Assembly: GCF_016055025.1 (NCBI RefSeq) | Contig: NZ_JAECVW010000005.1 | Length of the DNA stretch: 64,000 bases | From: Thermoactinomyces intermedius | GTDB lineage: Bacteria > Bacillota > Bacilli > Thermoactinomycetales > Thermoactinomycetaceae | Strand: one strand, 5' to 3' | Part shown: positions 8,408-17,191 of the stretch, piece by piece | Position numbering within the stretch: position 1 is the first letter of the stretch | How the letters are laid out: every line of letters starts with the position of its first letter | Translations under genes and position numbers: made by a program | Notes under the pieces: model-generated | What the model saw: only the letters and a program-made list of their open reading frames with translations | Databases searched by the model: none | What the model was told of the DNA's origin: nothing

Positions 8408-9781
8408 ATGGCGAAGAAAAAAACAAAGTTTGTTTGTCAGGAATGCGGCTATGAAACGCCGAAATGGATGGGCCGGTGCCCTGGCTGTCATGAATGGAAT
8501 ACCATGGTGGAAGAGCTCAACAGCGAAAGTTCAACCGTTCCCGGTACCGGAATGCACAGAAAGAGCAAACGGGAAAAAGCCATTCCGATTACACAAGTGG
8601 AGAAGCTGGATCAGCCTCGTTCAGATACCGGGATCAGAGAGTTGAACCGGGTATTGGGCGGAGGATTGGTGCCGGGTTCTTTTGTTTTGGTGGGTGGAGA
8701 TCCGGGAATCGGAAAGTCAACATTGCTTTTGCAGGCGACGCATGAACTGGCCAAGCGGGGATTGTCCGTTTTATATGTGTCCGGAGAAGAGTCCGCGGAA
8801 CAGATCCGGTTGCGTGCCGACCGGCTGGATGCGTTGAGCGAACGTTTGTTGGTGGTGTCTGAAACTGATTTGACGGCTGTTGAATTGTTGATGGATGAAG
8901 TGCGGCCGAAATTGATGGTGATCGACTCGATTCAAACCATGTTTCATCCGGATATTGCTTCGGCGCCGGGAAGTGTCGCCCAGGTTCGCGAATGCACCGG
9001 ACAATTGATGCGGTGGGCCAAGGAGCAAAACATTACGATCATCATCGTGGGGCATGTGACCAAATCGGGGTCACTGGCCGGTCCGAGGATGCTTGAACAT
9101 ATGGTGGACTGCGTTTTATATTTTGAGGGGGAACGCCATCACACATACCGGGTTTTGCGTGCGGTCAAAAACCGCTTTGGTTCCACGAATGAAATTGGTG
9201 TTTTTGAAATGAAGGAAGAAGGATTGGCGGAAGTCGAAAATCCTTCGGAGTTGTTTTTGTCGGGGCGTCCGGTGGGAGCGCCGGGGACGGCGGTGACGGC
9301 AAGCATGGAAGGAACCCGCCCGGTATTGGTCGAATTGCAGGCATTGGTGGCGCCGACGAGTTTTGCCACCCCCAAACGGATGGCAGCCGGCATCGATTAT
9401 AACCGGGTTACGATGATCATGGCGGTTTTGGAAAAGCGATTGGGGCTTTTCTTGCAAAACTATGATGCTTATATCAACGTCGTCGGAGGCGTTCGCATTG
9501 ACGAACCGGCCGTCGATCTCAGCGTGGCCGTCAGTCTGGCTTCCAGTTTCCGGGACGTGGCCGTCTCGCCGTTTGATCTGTTTATCGGCGAAGTGGGACT
9601 GACCGGGGAAGTGAGAGGAGTCTCACGGATTGAACAACGTGTGGCCGAAGCGCATAACATGGGTTTTAAAAGAGTCATTCTCCCCGAGAAAAATGGTCAG
9701 GGATGGACGCCTCCGAAGGGGATCGAACTGATCGGGGTCAATACGTTGGAAGAAGCATTAGAAGTGGCGTTGGGAGGGTAG
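8408..9781 (+). CDS. radA: RadA/Sms, DNA repair and branch-migration ATPase
   Basis: From the ATG at 8408 (GGGAG ribosome-binding site eight bases upstream) the protein has 457 residues. The N-terminus is a C4 zinc finger (CQECG...CPGC). Next comes a RecA-like ATPase with Walker A GGDPGIGKST near residue 95, Walker B LMVIDSIQT and the RadA-specific KNRFG motif near 253. The C-terminal domain resembles the Lon protease S16 fold. RadA processes recombination intermediates and modulates DisA. A TATAAT at 8362-8367 may be its -10 element, though I see no good -35. The disA start codon lies four bases after its stop. Confidence 0.97.
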   Translation: MAKKKTKFVCQECGYETPKWMGRCPGCHEWNTMVEELNSESSTVPGTGMHRKSKREKAIPITQVEKLDQPRSDTGIRELNRVLGGGLVPGSFVLVGGDPGIGKSTLLLQATHELAKRGLSVLYVSGEESAEQIRLRADRLDALSERLLVVSETDLTAVELLMDEVRPKLMVIDSIQTMFHPDIASAPGSVAQVRECTGQLMRWAKEQNITIIIVGHVTKSGSLAGPRMLEHMVDCVLYFEGERHHTYRVLRAVKNRFGSTNEIGVFEMKEEGLAEVENPSELFLSGRPVGAPGTAVTASMEGTRPVLVELQALVAPTSFATPKRMAAGIDYNRVTMIMAVLEKRLGLFLQNYDAYINVVGGVRIDEPAVDLSVAVSLASSFRDVAVSPFDLFIGEVGLTGEVRGVSRIEQRVAEAHNMGFKRVILPEKNGQGWTPPKGIELIGVNTLEEALEVALGG

Positions 9782-9784
9782 GGT

Positions 9785-10855
9785 GTGAAAAACGACAGAC
9801 ATCAAGGAAGCAGTAGTATTTTACAGATGATCGCTCCGGGAACTCCCTTGAGAGAAGGATTGGACAACGTCCTGGGGGCTAAAACAGGCGCTCTGATCGT
9901 GATCGGTTATGACGAGGGAGTTCGCGAAATCGTGGATGGCGGTTTTCATATCGATTGTCCGTTTACGCCTGCTTACCTTTATGAATTGGCCAAAATGGAC
10001 GGAGCGATTATTTTAAGTAACGACGGGAAAAGGATTTTGTATGCAAACGCACAATTGGTTCCTGATTCCGCAATCCCTTCCACGGAAACGGGCATCCGTC
10101 ATCGCACGGCGCAGCGAACGGCAAGGCAGACCGGGAAATTGGTGGTTTCGATTTCCCAGCGCAGAAATATTATCACCTTGTATAAAGGAAACTTTCGTTA
10201 CGCCCTGAAAGATATGGGTGTGATTTTGACCAAGGCCAACCAAGCCATCCAAACCCTGGAGAAATACAAATCCGTTTTGGATCAAACCACCACGAACCTG
10301 ACAGCGCTGGAGTTTGAAGAGTTGGTCACCTTGAGCGAAGTGGCACTGGTTTTGCAACGGGTTGAAATGGTGCTCAGAATCAAACGCGAGATCGAAACAT
10401 ATATTCATGAATTGGGAACGGAAGGCCGACTGGTCAGTATGCAATTGGAGGAACTGGTGGCCGACACGGAAGATGAAGCGAAGTTGTTGATTGAAGACTA
10501 TTGCATTGATCCGTGTGTTTCTCCGGAAGTGGTTTTCGAGGAGTTGCAGAAGCTGTCGTCGGATGATTTGTTGGAACATGCCAATCTGGTGCGGATTTTG
10601 GGATATCCGTCCTCCATCAACATTGAAGAGGAAGCCGTTTTGCCGCGCGGATACCGGATTCTTCATAAGATCCCGCGCTTGCCAAGCCATGTGATTTATA
10701 AATTAGTTGAGCGCTTTGAAAATTTATCGAGAATCATGGTGGCAACCATCGATGAACTGGATGAGGTCGAAGGGATCGGAAGTGTGCGTGCAAAGATGAT
10801 CAAAGAAGGATTGAAGCGAATTCAGGAACAAGTATTTATTGACAGACATATATAA
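9785..10855 (+). CDS. disA: DisA, diadenylate cyclase and DNA-integrity scanning protein
   Basis: The protein has 356 residues with a GTG start preceded by GGAGGG. The N-terminal DAC domain carries the DGA motif (MDGAIILS near 74-81) and the RHRTA motif (TGIRHRTAQRTARQ near 105). Both are needed to make c-di-AMP from two ATP. A helical spine follows, then a C-terminal helix-hairpin-helix domain (ELDEVEGIGSVRAKMIKEGL) that binds branched DNA. It is immediately downstream of radA, the classical arrangement in which RadA restrains DisA. c-di-AMP controls osmolyte and potassium transport and signals genome integrity before sporulation. Confidence 0.97.
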   Translation: MKNDRHQGSSSILQMIAPGTPLREGLDNVLGAKTGALIVIGYDEGVREIVDGGFHIDCPFTPAYLYELAKMDGAIILSNDGKRILYANAQLVPDSAIPSTETGIRHRTAQRTARQTGKLVVSISQRRNIITLYKGNFRYALKDMGVILTKANQAIQTLEKYKSVLDQTTTNLTALEFEELVTLSEVALVLQRVEMVLRIKREIETYIHELGTEGRLVSMQLEELVADTEDEAKLLIEDYCIDPCVSPEVVFEELQKLSSDDLLEHANLVRILGYPSSINIEEEAVLPRGYRILHKIPRLPSHVIYKLVERFENLSRIMVATIDELDEVEGIGSVRAKMIKEGLKRIQEQVFIDRHI

Positions 10856-10872
10856 ATAACCTAGACTATAAT
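10839..10872 (+). promoter_or_regulatory. Possible promoter for pssA
   Basis: TTGACA (10839-10844) overlaps the end of disA. A TAGACT lies 17 bases further at 10862-10867, and a perfect TATAAT at 10867-10872 is 22 bases away. Either could serve as the -10 element, so the assignment is tentative. Confidence 0.45.
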
Positions 10873-10957
10873 GAAACCACTTTAAAAAATTACAAAGAAC
10901 ATCAAATTAGAAAACTTTGAAAGATGTTTCGGTATTTCTGATTAGGAGGTTCCCTTT

Positions 10958-11668
10958 ATGATTGCCAGAGCATTACCTAGTTGTTTAACGGTTGGGAACT
11001 TATTACTCGGGATTGTGTCAATCCTTTTGGCATTTCAAGATTCGTGGGAATATGCGGCGATCATGGTGATTTTCGGAATGATCCTGGATGGCTTGGACGG
11101 CCGGGTGGCCCGGATGCTGAATACGCAAAGCGAATTTGGAAAAGAGTTGGACTCATTATCGGATGTTATTTCATTTGGCGTGGCTCCTGCAGTCATCATG
11201 TATGTATCTTCGTTTCAACATATGGGGATGGAAGGTTGGTTGGTGACAGCAATATTTCCCATTTGCGGAGCTTTGAGGCTGGCACGTTTTAACGTACACC
11301 CTGGTGAACCGGGGTATTTCATCGGATTGCCGATCACGGCTGCAGGCGGGATTCTTGCGACCATGGCTTTGTATCATAATCATGTGCCCAATGCGTATTT
11401 CCTCATGGTGGCCATGCTCTTTTTATCCTTCCTGATGGTCAGTCAAATCAAATATCCGACGTTTAAAAAGGTGGGCATTCCGAAATCTGCCGTATGGATG
11501 GCCCCGCTTTTTTTGATCGTGATTGCGGCGACAGCCGTGTTATACCCGCGCGAATTGCCAAAAGTCCTGTTTATTCCCTTGTTTTTGTATGCTTTGTATG
11601 GTGTGAAAAAAGCCGTGAGCTTAAAACGTGAAGAAGATGGTAAAAAAGCGATTGAAGAGTGGAAATAG
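10958..11668 (+). CDS. pssA: CDP-diacylglycerol-serine O-phosphatidyltransferase
   Basis: The protein has 236 residues and seven or eight hydrophobic helices. The CDP-alcohol phosphatidyltransferase signature D-G-x2-A-R-x8-G-x3-D-x3-D is complete: DGRVAR, then G and DSLSD around residues 47-69. It makes phosphatidylserine, the precursor of phosphatidylethanolamine, in the membrane. The TAGGAGG ribosome-binding site is strong. It lies between disA and carD, a position that Bacillus subtilis does not use for pssA, and a terminator follows within nine bases. Confidence 0.95.
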   Translation: MIARALPSCLTVGNLLLGIVSILLAFQDSWEYAAIMVIFGMILDGLDGRVARMLNTQSEFGKELDSLSDVISFGVAPAVIMYVSSFQHMGMEGWLVTAIFPICGALRLARFNVHPGEPGYFIGLPITAAGGILATMALYHNHVPNAYFLMVAMLFLSFLMVSQIKYPTFKKVGIPKSAVWMAPLFLIVIAATAVLYPRELPKVLFIPLFLYALYGVKKAVSLKREEDGKKAIEEWK

Positions 11669-11676
11669 GAAAATAA

Positions 11677-11704
11677 ACAACCCTTTTTTAAAAGGGTTGT
11701 TTTC
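11677..11704 (+). terminator. Terminator between pssA and the convergent gene
   Basis: AACAACCC (11677-11684) and GGGTTGTT (11693-11701) form the stem, with flanking A and T runs on both sides. It can work on both strands and lies between the pssA stop and the end of the convergent minus-strand gene. Confidence 0.85.
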
Positions 11705-11714
11705 CTTTGAATCC

Positions 11715-12110
11715 TCAACGGAGATTGAATACTCCGAGTGTTGTGAGTTTTTTTGATTCTTTTTCCATCACTTCGGGCAGGGAGATCTCCAACAGATTGC
11801 ATAAAGCTGTGAGATAGAAGAGGTTTTTTCCGATTTCGGTCTGAACGGTTTCCAGGCATTGTTCGCACAACCTGCCGGATAAATGTGTTTTGAAGTGTTT
11901 TCTCCATTCTCCGCGGGGGGCGTCGGTGGGGTAAGGCTGTTTCTGTGCATCGATCCGGATGCAACCGCATTCCGTGACGGCTTTGGTGAGAGACCGGTTG
12001 ATCCGTGTGCCGGATTCTTGAAATTTTGATGTCACATCTAAAAAACTGCGATGCCGGATGAGTAATTCATCGACTTGTTCCTGAAAGGAAGAAAAAGGGT
12101 TTTCGCTCAT
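11715..12110 (-). CDS. Conserved small Cys-containing protein (possibly DUF1573-annotated)
   Basis: The protein has 131 residues from the ATG at 12110, which is preceded by AGAGGTG; a GTG three codons upstream is an alternative. I recognise it as a protein seen near carD and disA in Paenibacillus-like genomes, often annotated as DUF1573, though I cannot confirm that assignment. Visible features are an ECGCIRI segment near residue 44-50, a CEQC pair near 84-87, and a conserved C-terminal helix (EIGKNLFYLTALCNLLEISL) that recalls all-alpha MazG-like proteins. The Cys pattern could bind a metal. It has its own promoter at 12212-12241 and is transcribed towards pssA. Function unknown. Confidence 0.8.
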   Translation of the reverse strand: MSENPFSSFQEQVDELLIRHRSFLDVTSKFQESGTRINRSLTKAVTECGCIRIDAQKQPYPTDAPRGEWRKHFKTHLSGRLCEQCLETVQTEIGKNLFYLTALCNLLEISLPEVMEKESKKLTTLGVFNLR

Positions 12111-12211
12111 GCCTTTCACCTCTTTTTTCGGATAGAGACGGCAGATTTATAGAAAGACTTCGGGGGATGACCTGTGTCATCAGCCTTGTGGTCGGAATGG
12201 AAGTCAGTTTT

Positions 12212-12241
12212 ATTATATAGGGAGCGGAATTATAGTGTCAA
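12212..12241 (-). promoter_or_regulatory. Minus-strand sigma-A-type promoter of the small Cys-containing gene
   Basis: On the minus strand TTGACA (complement of 12236-12241) and TATAAT (complement of 12212-12217) are both perfect and 18 bases apart. The leader to the start codon at 12110 is about 95 bases. Confidence 0.8.
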
Positions 12242-12283
12242 TTTTTTGACAAGACGGAACAAAAGGACAAATGGAAAAAGGGA

Positions 12284-12313
12284 TTGACGATAATTAGTTT
12301 TGTATGCTAAGAT
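12284..12313 (+). promoter_or_regulatory. Sigma-A-type promoter of carD
   Basis: TTGACG (12284-12289) and TAAGAT (12308-12313) are 18 bases apart; GATAAT three bases further on is an alternative -10. It lies about 75 bases before the carD start and is divergent from the promoter at 12212-12241. Confidence 0.7.
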
Positions 12314-12390
12314 AATGATTTTTATTTTATTGACTGTGTTGAAGTTTTGTGATATCTTGGAAACAGATATTGCCTCTGGAGGTGGATCTT

Positions 12391-12879
12391 TTGTTCAATG
12401 TTGGCGATAAAGTGGTATATCCCATGCATGGTGCAGGTGTCATAGAATCGATTGAAGAGAAGGAGATCTTGGGTGAGCGGAAGAAGTACTATGTCATGAG
12501 GATGCCCATTGGAGATATGAAGGTCATGGTTCCCATGAGTAATGTGGAGAAAATCGGTTTGCGCGAAGTGGTCGATGAGTCGACCGTTGACAAAGTGCTG
12601 AAACAAATGAGGCAAAGGGACAACCATGATACACTCAATTGGAACCGACGCTATCGTGCCAATATGGACAAAATCAAAAGCGGAGATATTTATGAAGTGG
12701 CGGAAGTGGTCTGTTCGCTGATGCTCCGCGATGAAGAAAAAGGATTATCCACCGGAGAGAGGAAAATGTTGGACAATGCCAGGCAGATTTTGATCAGCGA
12801 ACTGGTGCTGGCAAGGGACATGAATGAGGAGAAGGCAATGGAGTTGATTGACGGCATCTTTTCTGATAAGGACTCATAA
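12391..12879 (+). CDS. carD: CarD-family RNA polymerase-binding regulator
   Basis: I take TTG at 12391 as the start: it follows TGGAGGTGG at a good distance and gives the usual CarD N-terminus (FNVGDKVVYPMHGAGVIE), a 162-residue protein. An upstream ATG at 12349 would precede the ribosome-binding site. Residues about 1-55 form the Tudor-like domain that binds the RNA polymerase beta subunit. The rest is the helical C-terminal domain, with a conserved W near 86 (TLNWNRRYRANMDKI). CarD proteins stabilise open promoter complexes, especially at stable-RNA promoters. It is monocistronic or co-transcribed with the PIN/TRAM gene. Confidence 0.92.
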   Translation: MFNVGDKVVYPMHGAGVIESIEEKEILGERKKYYVMRMPIGDMKVMVPMSNVEKIGLREVVDESTVDKVLKQMRQRDNHDTLNWNRRYRANMDKIKSGDIYEVAEVVCSLMLRDEEKGLSTGERKMLDNARQILISELVLARDMNEEKAMELIDGIFSDKDS

Positions 12880-13001
12880 TCGTTTCTATTTTCTGTTGTA
12901 ACAAAAAGGTCATAAGAAAAATTTTTGATATCAGGTTTTCATTTTTGCAGAATGTCTATAATGATTATTACGAGCATCGTTTTGGGAGGAGGTGAAGCCC
13001 C

Positions 13002-14096
13002 GTGTTGAAACGTTTTGTCGAACTTGCTTTCACCTTGGTCGGAGCATCCGCTGGCTACTATTTAGGTCCTGAGTTTTTCGGGTTGCTTCAAGAGTCTCCT
13101 CTGAATTTTGGCAAAGTGCCGGGACCGCATTATATTGGCGCGGTTCTTGGAGCGGTCATCATGTTTGTCGCAACATTTTGGTTGTCGAATAATGTGGTGA
13201 AGTGGATTCGCTGGAGCGAAGAGCGTTTGGTTAAAATACCGGCTGCGGATGGACTTTTCGGGGCTCTTGGTTTAATTTTCGGATTGATTGTTGCATTTTT
13301 AATTCAACAACCGTTGGCACAGCTGCCGATACCGGGCGTAAACCGTGTGTTGCCTTTTATCTTTTCCGGTTTGTTCGGTTATCTTGGATTCAGAGTGGGA
13401 TACAAAAAGCGGGATGAACTGATCTCGGTTTTTACGCTTGGGCGTCAAAATAAAGAAGGAAAACAGAAAAACGAAGAAAAGCCTTATGTTGAGCATAAAA
13501 TTCTGGACACCAGCGTGATTATTGACGGGCGCATTGCTGATATTTGCCGCACGGGCTTTTTGGAGGGGACGTTGGTGATTCCGAGCTTCGTGCTCGAAGA
13601 ATTGCAACATATCGCCGATTCCTCCGATGTGCTGAAACGGAACCGGGGACGTCGCGGATTGGATATCCTGAACAAGATTCAAAAAGAGCTGGATGTCGAT
13701 GTCCTGATTTATGAAGGTGACTTTGAAGAAATTCAGGAAGTGGACAGCAAGCTGGTCAAATTGGCCAAAGTCTTGTCAGGAAAAGTGGTCACCAATGATT
13801 TCAACCTGAACAAAGTTTGCGAGTTACAGGGAGTCAGCGTGCTCAACATCAATGACCTGGCCAATGCCGTGAAGCCCGTTGTGTTGCCCGGGGAAGAGAT
13901 CAATGTGCAAGTGATCAAAGACGGAAAAGAACATGGTCAAGGCGTGGCATACCTGGATGACGGAACCATGATCGTGATCGAAGGCGGGCGTGAATACATC
14001 GGGGAACGGATTGATGTTTTGGTCACCAGTGTGTTGCAAACATCTGCGGGTCGGATGATTTTCGCCAAACCGAAACTTTTGGAAAAGGCGTTATAG
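13002..14096 (+). CDS. yacL: PIN- and TRAM-domain membrane protein (YacL)
   Basis: The protein has 364 residues with a GTG start behind GGGAGGAGGTG. The N-terminal 135 residues contain four hydrophobic segments. A PIN nuclease domain then starts at about 163 (ILDTSVIIDGRIADI), with acidic residues D, E and D spread through to TNDFNLNKV near 265. The C-terminal TRAM domain (GEEINVQVIKDGKEHGQGVAYLDDGTM split over about 290-335) suggests RNA binding. The gene sits upstream of ispD, as in Bacillus. A membrane-attached ribonuclease role is inferred from the domains. Confidence 0.93.
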   Translation: MLKRFVELAFTLVGASAGYYLGPEFFGLLQESPLNFGKVPGPHYIGAVLGAVIMFVATFWLSNNVVKWIRWSEERLVKIPAADGLFGALGLIFGLIVAFLIQQPLAQLPIPGVNRVLPFIFSGLFGYLGFRVGYKKRDELISVFTLGRQNKEGKQKNEEKPYVEHKILDTSVIIDGRIADICRTGFLEGTLVIPSFVLEELQHIADSSDVLKRNRGRRGLDILNKIQKELDVDVLIYEGDFEEIQEVDSKLVKLAKVLSGKVVTNDFNLNKVCELQGVSVLNINDLANAVKPVVLPGEEINVQVIKDGKEHGQGVAYLDDGTMIVIEGGREYIGERIDVLVTSVLQTSAGRMIFAKPKLLEKAL

Positions 14097-14211
14097 GCTT
14101 TTTAAATCTTTAAGGAAAAAATGAAATTGCCGTTGCTTGAGGCCCGTGATTGGTTTATATTCTAAACCAAGGACGGGCATATTTTGTTGGAAAGCGAAAG
14201 GAGACAGGTGT

Positions 14212-14901
14212 TTGAGTGTTGGAGTTGTGGTTCCTGCCGCAGGGATGGGAAAAAGAATGGGGACCCGTGAACCGAAGCAGTTTTTAACCTTTCACGGGCA
14301 ACCCATCTTGATACATACTTTGACCTTGTTTGAATCTTTTCCCGAAATTGATGAGATGGTGGTTGTCGCTGATCACAAAGAAATAGGGCGGACGCAAAAG
14401 ATGATCAGGGAAGCAGGGCTGCAAAAAGTGACGCATGTCGTCCCCGGGGGAAAAGAACGGCAAGAAAGTGTTTATCTGGGATTGAAAAAGATTTCGACGG
14501 ACTGGGTCATGGTGCATGATGCGGTCCGTCCTTTTGTCAGTCATGAAGCGATTTCCCGTTTGCTGGAGGAAGCCCGCATGCACGGAGCCGCCATATTGGC
14601 TGTGCCGGTGAAGGATACGGTCAAAGTGGTCGATGATGCGGGCATTGTTGAAAACACCCCGGACCGGAAGCGCCTGTGGGCGGTGCAAACGCCTCAGGCT
14701 TTCCGGCGCGAAGTCCTGTTGTCGGCGCATGAGCATTTTGCCGGCCGGGAAACGGTGGCAACGGATGATTCTATGCTGGTCGAAGAAATGGGCGTGGATG
14801 TGCGTGTGGTTCAAGGGGAATATACAAATATCAAGCTGACCACACCCGATGATTTATATTTGGCAGAAGCGATTTATCAGATGAGGGGAAAGAAGAAATG
14901 A
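14212..14901 (+). CDS. ispD: IspD, MEP cytidylyltransferase
   Basis: With the TTG start at 14212 (AAAGGAG ribosome-binding site) the protein has 229 residues, typical for IspD; the open frame upstream to 14137 lacks a good site. The nucleotide-binding loop PAAGMGKRMG lies at residues 7-16, followed by VHDAVRPFV near 104 and the ribosyl-contact region near the C-terminus (VEYTNIKLTTPDD-like). It transfers CMP from CTP to 2-C-methylerythritol 4-phosphate in the non-mevalonate isoprenoid pathway. Its stop overlaps the ispF start by four bases. Confidence 0.96.
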   Translation: MSVGVVVPAAGMGKRMGTREPKQFLTFHGQPILIHTLTLFESFPEIDEMVVVADHKEIGRTQKMIREAGLQKVTHVVPGGKERQESVYLGLKKISTDWVMVHDAVRPFVSHEAISRLLEEARMHGAAILAVPVKDTVKVVDDAGIVENTPDRKRLWAVQTPQAFRREVLLSAHEHFAGRETVATDDSMLVEEMGVDVRVVQGEYTNIKLTTPDDLYLAEAIYQMRGKKK

Positions 14902-15377
14902 TTCGCATTGGACAAGGATTTGACGTTCACCAGTTTGCTGATGGAAGACCGCTGATTGTCGGCGGCGTCACCATTCCATACGAAAAAGGGTTGATGGGCC
15001 ATTCGGATGCGGATGTTTTATTGCATGCCATTACGGATGCGATTTTGGGTGCCGCAGGGATGGGGGATATCGGAAAAATCTTTCCGGACACGGATGATGC
15101 TTACAAAGATGCCGACAGTGCGGTGTTGTTAAAAGAGGTTTGGAAGCAAGTGAAAGAAAAAGGATACGCATTGGGGAATCTGGATTCCGTGATCATTGCC
15201 CAAAAACCGAAGATGGCTCCGTACATTCCTCAAATGGCGCAAAGAATTGCAGAGATTTTGGAAGCGGAAACCTCTCAGGTGAATGTGAAAGCCACCACCA
15301 CGGAGCAGCTGGGTTTCACCGGACGCGAAGAAGGAATGGCATCCATGGCGGTGGTTTGTCTCGTGCAAAATCGATGA
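14898..15377 (+). CDS. ispF: IspF, MECDP synthase
   Basis: The protein has 159 residues. The metal ligands are in GFDVHQF (D8, H10) and in HSDADVLLHAITDA (H42). The IGKIFPDTD loop and the C-terminal TTTEQLGFTGREEG region complete the signature. It cyclises CDP-methylerythritol phosphate to methylerythritol 2,4-cyclodiphosphate and works as a homotrimer. The ATG overlaps the ispD stop (ATGA), so the two steps are translationally coupled. Confidence 0.97.
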   Translation: MIRIGQGFDVHQFADGRPLIVGGVTIPYEKGLMGHSDADVLLHAITDAILGAAGMGDIGKIFPDTDDAYKDADSAVLLKEVWKQVKEKGYALGNLDSVIIAQKPKMAPYIPQMAQRIAEILEAETSQVNVKATTTEQLGFTGREEGMASMAVVCLVQNR

Positions 15378-15412
15378 AGAATGGAATCTGGCATAAAAGG
15401 AGAGAGTAAACA

Positions 15413-16876
15413 ATGGACAGGGTTCGCACACGTTATGCACCCAGCCCCACGGGGCATTTGCATATCGGCGGTGCAAGAACGGCTTTATTCAGTTACTTGC
15501 ATGCCAAACGACATGGCGGTGATTTTATCGTCCGGATCGAAGATACAGACACGGAAAGGAACGTGGAGGGTGCCGATGAAAAACAGATGGCCATGCTGAA
15601 ATGGCTGGGCATCAAGTGGGACGAAGGCGTGGATGTCGGCGGTCCTTACGGTCCTTATCGTTGCATGGAGAGAACGGAAATTTACAACCGGTACATTGAC
15701 CAGCTTCTCAAAGAGGGAAAAGCTTATTTGAGCTATACCACCAAAGAAGAGCTGGAAAAAGAGCGCGAGGAGCAGATTGCCCGGGGAGAAGTTCCCAAAT
15801 ACAGCGGATGGGACCGGGATTTGACTCCGGAACAGCGGGCGAAGTTTGAAGCGGAAGGACGGGTTCCCAGTGTCCGCTTTCGTGTGCCGGAAGGGAAAAC
15901 CATTGTCATCGAGGATGAAATTCGCGGAACGGTGAAATTTGAATCCGACGGCATCGGGGATTTTGTCATTCGCCGGCCGGACGGACGCCCCACTTACAAT
16001 TTTGCCGTGGTTGTCGATGATGCCTTGATGAAAATCAGTCATGTGATCCGGGGGGAAGAGCATCTATCCAACACCCCGAAACAAATCATGATTTATGAAG
16101 CCCTCGGTTTCAAACCGCCGGTCTTTGCCCATATTCCGCTCATTTTAAACGGCGAAGGAAAGAAAATGAGCAAACGGGATGAAAGCATCATCCAATTCAT
16201 CGATCAGTATAAGGAATTGGGTTATTTGCCCGAGGCGATTGTCAACTTTATTTCGCTTCTCGGTTGGTCGCCGGAAGGGGAAGAAGAGATGTTTACACCG
16301 CAAGAGCTGGTTGACGTGTTTTCGCTTGAGCGGGTGTCCAAAGCGCCGGCGATTTTTGACACCGGAAAATTAAAATGGATGAACGGGCAATATATCAAAA
16401 AAGCACCTTTGGAACGGATCGTCGAGCTGGCCATTCCCCATTTGGAAAAAGCCGGACGCATCCAAACGCCGCTCGATGAGGAACAGAAAGCCTGGGTGAC
16501 CCGCCTGGTCGCTTTGTATCAAGAGCAAATGGAGTATGCGGCGGAAATTGTTGAGTTGTCGGATTTGTTCTTCCAAGATGAAATCAGTTATTCCGAACAA
16601 GCCCGGCAAGTGCTTGCGGAAGAGCAAGTTCCCGTCGTTTTGAAGGCTTTTTTGGAACTAGTTCAGCAAAGCGCATCCTTTGAACCGGATGATATCAAGA
16701 AAATGTTTAAACAGGTGCAAAAAGAAACCGGTTATAAAGGAAAAAAATTGTTCATGCCGGTCCGGGTGGCTGTCACCGGGTTGGAACACGGTCCCGATCT
16801 GCGCGGAAGCCTTTCTTTGATCGGCCGGGACCGAGTGATAAAACGTTTGCATCAAGTCATTGACAATGTTTTGTAA
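15413..16876 (+). CDS. gltX: Glutamyl-tRNA synthetase
   Basis: The 487-residue class I synthetase has the HIGH motif as PTGHLHIGG at about residues 9-17 and the KMSKS motif as KKMSKRD near 252. The C-terminal anticodon-binding domain ends in GPDLRGSLSLIGRD. In the insert that holds a CxC...C zinc knuckle in many bacterial GluRS, this protein reads YLSYTT, so the cysteines are absent and zinc binding there is unlikely. In Firmicutes this enzyme is usually non-discriminating and also charges tRNA-Gln. The gene follows ispF by 35 bases and precedes the T-box-controlled cysE-cysS, as in Bacillus. Confidence 0.97.
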   Translation: MDRVRTRYAPSPTGHLHIGGARTALFSYLHAKRHGGDFIVRIEDTDTERNVEGADEKQMAMLKWLGIKWDEGVDVGGPYGPYRCMERTEIYNRYIDQLLKEGKAYLSYTTKEELEKEREEQIARGEVPKYSGWDRDLTPEQRAKFEAEGRVPSVRFRVPEGKTIVIEDEIRGTVKFESDGIGDFVIRRPDGRPTYNFAVVVDDALMKISHVIRGEEHLSNTPKQIMIYEALGFKPPVFAHIPLILNGEGKKMSKRDESIIQFIDQYKELGYLPEAIVNFISLLGWSPEGEEEMFTPQELVDVFSLERVSKAPAIFDTGKLKWMNGQYIKKAPLERIVELAIPHLEKAGRIQTPLDEEQKAWVTRLVALYQEQMEYAAEIVELSDLFFQDEISYSEQARQVLAEEQVPVVLKAFLELVQQSASFEPDDIKKMFKQVQKETGYKGKKLFMPVRVAVTGLEHGPDLRGSLSLIGRDRVIKRLHQVIDNVL

Positions 16877-16920
16877 AGCCGCCAAAATAATATAGACAGA
16901 AACGAGTAACAAGGCTGTGA

Positions 16921-17150
16921 TCGGGAGAGTCAGATGTTAAAGGAATTCCAGAGAGGAGCTGGCTGGTGCGAAGCTCCATTCCTGAACATCTGATATGCAC
17001 CCGGGAGCTGACCTCTGAAACGGATGCGGTCCGGAGTAGGAGGATCCGGCCACCCGCCGTTATCGGGAAAAAGTGGGGCCTGTCAGGCCCAAACAGAGTG
17101 GAACCGCGGATATACCGTCTCTGTAGCTTGCGTGCTGCAGAGATTTTTTA
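16921..17150 (+). promoter_or_regulatory. T-box riboswitch, Cys specifier, controlling cysE-cysS
   Basis: The T-box core AGAGTGGAACCGCGG lies at 17095-17109. It is followed by an intrinsic terminator: stem TCTCTGTAGC/GCTGCAGAGA (17118-17127, 17134-17143) and seven T. Upstream, a long stem I includes a distal GCTGGTGCGAAGCTC element (16959-16973). The likely specifier codon is TGC (Cys) at 16996-16998 in an internal loop followed by A. Uncharged tRNA-Cys should bind and stabilise the antiterminator, turning on cysE and cysS. The specifier agrees with the downstream genes. Confidence 0.93.
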
Positions 17151-17191
17151 TTTCCTATTTCCAAATCGGCGATAAGAGGGGGAAACCTGAT

